NCBI RefSeq assembly: GCF_009905375.1
Contig: NC_133648.1
Location: forward strand, 91,986,990-92,050,989
DNA from: Apium graveolens
Lineage: Eukaryota > Streptophyta > Magnoliopsida > Apiales > Apiaceae
Direction: 5' to 3'
DNA: 64,000 nucleotides
Shown here: in pieces, positions 59,232-64,000 of the stretch
Layout: each line of letters begins with the position of its first letter
How positions within the stretch are numbered: position 1 is the first letter of the stretch
The notes under the pieces: model-generated
What the model was told of the DNA's origin: nothing
Databases searched by the model: none
The model's input: only the letters and a program-made list of their open reading frames with translations
Made by a program: the position numbers and the translations under genes

Positions 59232-61670
59232 TCAAGTTGATTTTGGTACCCAAGTTTCCTTGGGTCCAGCCTTGTTAGTCTTTTTCCTAGACTTCAATCC
59301 TCCTGCATCTTTTGACTTAGGTAACCTTGGGTCAACCTTGGTCTCAAATGTGGTTGGTTGAAGTGTAGGGTTAGTCACAGAATCATTTAACACATTTGAT
59401 TGAATTTGATAAGGCATAGGTTGTGCAAACATGTTATTCCACATAGGCATATTATATGGCATTTGAGGCATACTAAATGCAGTAAAATAAGGATTGTTAA
59501 TATATGGCATGTTTGCAAAATATGCATGGGGATTCTGGTGAGACATAACAGGCATAGCATGCAGAGGTGACATAGACATGTTAGGCATGGAGGGATTTGA
59601 AGGCATGGGAGCATTTTTAATAGATTTTCAATTATCAGATAGGTGATTAACACTTTTACAATGCACACAGCTTTTTCTAGGAGCATACCTATCAGGTGTG
59701 TAATTGTTATGTTTATTAATCCCTATCTTCCCATTTCTTTTAGATTTTCTTTTAGTTTCCTTCTTATCCTCAACCAACTTAAGCCTATCTTTTAGCTGAT
59801 CTAAAGTCATGTGTCCTATATTCACCTTACTGACATCTCTGGATGTGCTAGCTCCTTCTTTGACAAAGTTCTTGAGAGTTGAATCATTCTTTTTATTGAG
59901 ATTTTTATTTTTAAAAGAACTTGCCTGTTTTAATTGATGAGCCTTCAACGGATGCTCCTTTTCTTCCTTCAACGGATAACTTTCATCATCCGTTGATTCC
60001 ACATCTGTTGACAATCCATCAATTAATTCTAACTCCTTTTTGTTTTTCTTCCAGGCATCCTCACAGAATGATTCAATTCCCTGAACATTTGCAATCTGAA
60101 CACTAACATCCCTAGATGTTTTCCAGGCCTTGATTACCTCTTGCTCACTTTCTAACTGTGTAGAAAGAATTTCTAGTTTCTTAACAGCTTCTGCTAGTTC
60201 ACTCTCAACAGTCAAGCATTTAAGTTTTATCTTTTCAAGCTCAATTACCTGATCCTCTAACATAGCATTCCTATCACTTAAAAACACATTATTCTCCTTG
60301 ATCCTAGTGTTTTCTTTTGTTAGTGATTTAAGGGAAACACGCAAATGATATAATTCATTGGTCATATCATTTATGGCTTCATTGCATTCATGTTTAGAAA
60401 GCTGAGAGAGATCAGTAGTAATTACCTGGTTGCTTGATGAACTAGTTTCATTTTCATCAGAATTAGCCATCAGGGCTAGGTTGACATATTCCACATCATC
60501 ATCTTCATTTACCCCATCTGCTGCCCAATCATCTTGAGTGAGAAAAGCTCTTTCCTTTTGTTTGAGCAAATCAAAATACTTCTTTTTGTAATCAACTTGC
60601 TCAAATTTCTTTTTCTCAGAATTTGGCTTCCTACACTCACTTGCAAAGTGTCCACTAATGCCACAGTTGTAACATTTGAACTTTGATTTGTCCACCATGT
60701 TTTTGTTTGGCTTAGTGAACTTTGTGTTTTTCCTGAACTTCATTTTTGCAAACCTCCTGGACAGAAAGGCCAAATGTTCTTCAATATCATCAGATTCATC
60801 CTGACTGGAATTGTCTTCATCCTCAGCAACTTGCTCTTTACCCTTGCTTGATTCTGATTTGCTTGTGCCAATTTTCAGACTTGGCATTATCTTCTCCTCA
60901 TTCCTGGCTTCCATCTTCTCACTGTCAGCTACAAGAGCAACTGTTCCTCCTTTTCTCTTTCCCTTTTCCAACAGCTCATCCTGCTCCATTTCAAGTTCAT
61001 AAGTCTTCAGAATTCCATATAATCTTTCAAGTGTGAAGTTCTTATAATCTTGAGAATTTCTCAAAGAGACAGTCATGGGCTTCCATTCCTTTGGCAGAGA
61101 CCTAAGAAATTTTAAGTTGGAATCCTTGACTTGGTACACTCTACCATACAGCTTCAATCCATTCAACAGTTTCTGAAACCTGTTGAAGGTATCATTTAAT
61201 GATTCACCTTCTTCAAAGTGAAAATATTCATATTATTGAATAAGAAGCTGCATCTTGTTCTCTCTGACCTGCTCAGTACCTTCACAGATGATTTGTACAG
61301 TATCCCAAACTTCCTTTGCAGTTTGGCTATTGATGACATTGTCAAACATATCTTGATCTAAGCCATTAAACAAGATGTTCATGGCTCTCTTATCCTTGCG
61401 GATTTCTTCCATGTCTTCAATAGTCCATTCTGCTTTTGGCTTGGGAATGGACTGTCCAACAGCAACTGTTGCAGTAGCAGCTGTGGCTCCCTTATGAGGG
61501 ATGTGAGGACCATTTTCAATACAGTTGATGTAGCTTTCATCTTGAGAAAGAAGATGTAAATGCATCTTCACTTTCCAGTGATGATAATTATCTTTTTCCA
61601 GGACTGGGATCTTTATACCAATATCCTTCCTACTCATGATGGTAGCAGGAGGATTCTTCTGTGCACTCAT
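59232..61670 (-). pseudogene. SIRE-2 Gag, one frame with two internal stops
   Basis: An 812-codon frame from the ATG at 61670 (MSAQKNPPATIMSRKDIG) to a stop at 59232. In-frame stops are TAA at 61233-61235, where relatives have a Gln in the LIQQYEYF block, and TGA at 59628-59630. Capsid-type blocks: YHHWKVKMHLHLLSQDESY, EVWDTVQIICEGTEQVREN, FLRSLPKEWKPM. A CCHC knuckle CYNCGISGHFASEC lies at 60633-60674. A long coiled-coil region follows (LTKENTRIKENNVFLSDRN, LEDQVIELEKIKLKC). A second knuckle starts CVHCKSVNHLSDN and its last Cys position is the TGA at 59628. A Met/Pro/Asn-rich tail follows. It starts only 46 bp after the primer site. It includes three ATCCGTTGA/TCAACGGAT words (59945-59996). 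Confidence 0.85.
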
Positions 61671-61716
61671 GATGTTAGCAGAATAGATCTTTAAACTCTT
61701 TATATGTTAAGAGCTT

Positions 61717-61728
61717 GCTCTGATACCA
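61717..61728 (-). other. Primer-binding site, initiator tRNA-Met (SIRE-2)
   Basis: On the minus strand TGGTATCAGAGC starts 2 bp after the 5' LTR end. It fixes the orientation of SIRE-2 and identifies 61731-62834 as the 5' LTR. Confidence 0.95.
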
Positions 61729-61730
61729 AT

Positions 61731-62834
61731 TGTTATTCCCAGTGGACTAACAATGAGATTTACAGAAGGGGGGTTGAATGTAAATCTCAAAACTTTTTCA
61801 AGTTTTGAGCAGTTTCTAAGGCTAAGTGTTTGAGTGATCAAATGTGTGTGAATTGCTTGAAGCTGATGCAGACAGATATATATTCAAACACAAATGTAAT
61901 GAGCACAAAGAACTTAAAAACTTTTCTGGTGGATTTGTTGTTCCACCAGAGATGTGTTATTTCAGAAAATCTGTGATTCAAAGAATTAAATCACAGCTGC
62001 TTCCTAGTACAAACTAGATGATTTTCTCTTTTGATATTTCTAAACAGCTCAAGGAAAATTCATGTCTAATTACTAGCTGCTACTTGGTTTATATATCACC
62101 AAGTTTACAAGTGAAGACAAACTGTAAAATACAATTGAAAAGATTCTTCACATGTTTCTTCTTCATTTCTCTATCCAATGCAATCTAGGATAATCTGTAA
62201 ATCTTTGAATACTTCCTTGTTTGCATCAGAATGGAAATGCTGCATTTTCTTGATTCCTCCTAGAAGCTTCCACATTCCAGTATGTCTCTGTCAACCCATG
62301 TGCCTCTGTCAGCTTGTGAATTGTCACTATCAACTGCTAATGAACTAAGCATCCGTTGAAGCTTTCATCCGTTGATGCCTTATCCGTTGAAGCTTTATCC
62401 GTTGAAGCTTTATCCATTGATGCATTATCAGTTGAAGTCTTTATCCGTTGAAGCACTTATCCGTTGATGGATATTATCCGTTGAAGCATTAGAGACATCC
62501 ATTGAAGCTTTGTTTCTTATCCGTTGAAGGTCTTCAATATCCATTGACACTTCTTCCCTTATACAAAATTACAAGGCATGAAATATTTACAATTAGCCCT
62601 CCTATTTGTACATCCATTAGTAGTCAACATGACTGATTATTTCCTAACAACATCTAAGAATTACAGCTTGAAACCAGAGAAAGAAATGTGCTACAATACT
62701 AAACTTATTGCTAAGTAAAGCTACTCCTTCAACGGATAGCCAAGATGGTCTTATCCGTTGAGGCTACAAACACTAGATTTCTACTTAAGTGTTTTGCTTA
62801 ACTTATCATCAAACTAATACACATATTCCTAACA
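61731..62834 (-). repeat. 5' LTR of SIRE-2 (1104 bp)
   Basis: Same length and ends as 23271-24374, with about 19 substitutions. At least six of these lie inside the ATCCGTTGA array and mostly exchange CCG for CCA. It contains eight exact array words (62351-62527) and the pair at 62729 and 62753. Confidence 0.95.
61755..61788 (-). other. Hairpin near the U5 end of the SIRE-2 5' LTR
   Basis: GAGATTTACA (61755-61764) and TGTAAATCTC (61779-61788) around the loop GAAGGGGGGTTGAA. In element RNA it would stand about 24 bases before the LTR end and 26 before the primer site. Confidence 0.7.
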
Positions 62835-62839
62835 CTTTG

Positions 62840-64000
62840 TTCCTTTCAAATTCATTGATTTCCTCTTGCTTTGTTGTGACCCAGTCAGCATCTTGCAGAG
62901 CTTCTTCAACCTTCTTAGGTTCAGTTTGAGATAGAAAAGAATGGTAGAAACATTCATTCTGAGTGTCTTTTCTTGTTCTTACACCACTGTCAGGGTTTCC
63001 AATGATTAAGTCAGGTGTGTGTGACTTAGACTATTTTCTTGCAGATGGAAGTTGACTCCTTGAAGACGAACCTCCTCTTGATCCATGAACTCTCTGTCAT
63101 TTCTTTGATTAGTACCACTATTATTTCCTGATGCTCCCCGTGAATCAGTGTTCCCATTGTTATCAGTATTTGACTCATCAGAATTTGAGGAAGATGAGTC
63201 TGATGATCTTTCTACTGATATTTCTTGAGTTGAATCACTTGTATTAGTCTCTGGATTTGAGTCATGTTGCTCTTTCTCAACATATATTTCAGTATTAGAA
63301 GAATTTCCAATGTTCTGTGGAACCTCAGAGCTTTGAGTGATATCATGATTTACTATATCAGAGTCAGGACTTAAAATTTCATCATAAGGTACTTCATTTT
63401 CAGATCTCAATTTGTCATGGCCATCTACATCTTCCAAACCTGTTAACTTCTTGTCATCAAAAGATACATGTATAGATTCCATGACTGTTCTTGTTCTCAG
63501 ATTGTAAACTCTGAAGGCTTTTGTGGACAATGGATATCCCACAAAAATTCCTTCATCAGCTTTTAGATAAAACTTGGTCAGCTGGTCCGGATGAGTTTTG
63601 AGAATAAAACACTTACAACCAAAAATATGGAAGTACTTCAAATTTGGCTTCTTTCCCTGTACCATCTCAAATGGTGTTTTTCCATGCTTGTTGATCAATG
63701 TTGCATTTTGTGTAAAGCAAGCAGTTTGCACAGCCTCAGCCCATAAGTAGGTAGGCAATCTTGCTTCCTCTAGCATGGTTTTTGCAGCTTCTAGCAGAGT
63801 CCTATTCTTTCTTTCAACAACTCCATTTTGTTATGGAGTTCCAGGAGTAGAAAACTTTTGTTTTATCCCCTTGAGTTTGCAGAACTCTTCCATAGAGCTA
63901 TTCTTGAATTCAGTTCCATTATCATTTCTGATGATCTTCACTTTATATGTTGATCCTTTTTCCGGCTCCCTCACATGATCAAGAAGAATGGATGGAGATT
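62840..64000 (-). pseudogene. SIRE-1 integrase and start of RT, continues past the window
   Basis: Reading leftward from 64000: the integrase core with a DNGTEFKNS-type block, NGVVERKN-type text and a TAA at 63831-63833 where the family has Gln (PQQNG). Then 63776-63006 is open: EEARLPTYLWAEAVQTACF, KTPFEMVQGKKPNLKYFHIF, GCKCFILKTHPDQ, EGIFVGYPLSTKAFRVYN and MESIHVSFDDKKL, then a Ser/Asn/Asp-rich linker (SSDSSSSNSDESNTDNNGNT). At 63005-62840 the start of RT is visible (SGVRTRKDTQNECFYHSF, EEALQDADWVTTKQEEINEF), running to the SIRE-2 insertion (the target duplication copy is 62835-62839) and resuming at 23270. Confidence 0.85.

Larger units (their letters stand above)
23271..62834 (-). mobile_element. 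SIRE-2: complete-ended SIRE-like copia element with env-like gene, split by Tekay-B/C
   Basis: A complete minus-strand element. 5' LTR 61731-62834, primer site 61717-61728, gag 61670-59232, protease/integrase 59188-58169, integrase end 31906, RT/RNase H 31225-29619, spacer, env-like gene 29077-24563, polypurine tract 24375-24385, 3' LTR 23271-24374. The target duplication CTTTG is at 23266-23270 and 62835-62839, in the RT of SIRE-1. Without Tekay-B and its extra TSD copy it would be about 13.3 kb. LTRs differ at about 19 of 1104 positions (1.7 %). Most breaks are single stop codons, several of the CAA to TAA or CGA to TGA type expected from cytosine deamination, so it was probably functional not long before insertion. 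Confidence 0.92.
3235..64000 (-). mobile_element. SIRE-1: SIRE/Maximus-like copia element with env-like region, runs past the window end
   Basis: A minus-strand copia element whose 3' LTR is 3235-3743. Reading leftward from the right edge: integrase (64000-63006), linker and RT start (63005-62835), SIRE-2 insertion, RT/RNase H (23270-21814), a small accessory frame (21191-20815), the env-like region (19600-18251 and 4189-3820, split by Tekay-A), polypurine tract and 3' LTR. An env-like region between pol and the 3' LTR is the hallmark of the SIRE lineage. The left target-site base set is AGGGA (3230-3234). The right partner and 5' LTR are outside the window. Many stops and frameshifts make it inactive. 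Confidence 0.8.

Noticed and set aside
23271..62834. Two solo LTRs instead of one SIRE-2 element
   Set aside because: The primer site lies inside the right LTR edge, the polypurine tract inside the left edge, the same CTTTG duplication is outside both, and the interior reads as one SIRE element once Tekay-B is removed.
1..64000. Host protein genes, tRNA, rRNA or microRNA genes
   Set aside because: I looked on both strands and found no exon-like coding, complete tRNA fold or rRNA signature outside the transposon parts.

Overview
The window looks like intergenic, heterochromatin-type DNA from a flowering plant, probably a eudicot. I see no ordinary host gene. Nearly all of it is LTR retrotransposons nested inside one another, of kinds typical of plants: Ty1/copia SIRE-like and Ale-like elements, and Ty3/gypsy Tekay-like chromoviruses with 3.4-4.2 kb LTRs. 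All primer-binding sites match plant initiator tRNA-Met. I cannot name the species from the sequence.

Layout, oldest to youngest. A decayed LINE reverse transcriptase fragment (about 388-710, +) lies next to a decayed Ale-like copia element (767-3234, -). The Ale-like integrase is split by SIRE-1 (3235 to beyond 64000, -). SIRE-1 carries two insertions: Tekay-A (4190-18250, +, duplication TTTCA) in its env-like region, and SIRE-2 (23271-62834, -, duplication CTTTG) in its reverse transcriptase. SIRE-2 is interrupted in its integrase by Tekay-B (31912-58168, +, duplication TTTTG). Tekay-B's 3' LTR is interrupted 27 bp before its end by Tekay-C (45438-58136, +, duplication GAATC). The chain Ale > SIRE-1 > SIRE-2 > Tekay-B > Tekay-C is five levels deep, and four of the insertions have both 5-bp target duplications visible.

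LTR divergence counted by eye agrees with the nesting: Tekay-C about 0.3 % (10 substitutions and one 1-bp gap in 3.44 kb), Tekay-A about 0.8 %, SIRE-2 about 1.7 %, Tekay-B about 1.9 %. Only Tekay-C is intact, with one open gag-protease-RT-RNase H-integrase-chromodomain frame plus a separate small frame ahead of gag. Tekay-A and Tekay-B have good LTRs, primer sites and polypurine tracts around a gag-pol full of stops. They share identical lesions, so this family was probably copied in trans after its own gag-pol had died. Tekay-A nevertheless keeps an open frame ahead of gag.

The most unusual signals are: (1) a 9-bp word, ATCCGTTGA/TCAACGGAT, about 41 exact copies in SIRE-2, in LTRs, spacer and coding regions, in both orientations and more than one reading frame; (2) a 10-bp hairpin at the primer-site end of both SIRE LTRs whose stems differ in sequence but keep pairing around a conserved C-rich loop; (3) the extra frame ahead of gag in Tekay-A and Tekay-C; (4) a nearly invariant 49-bp palindrome-rich block in the Tekay-A and Tekay-B LTRs.
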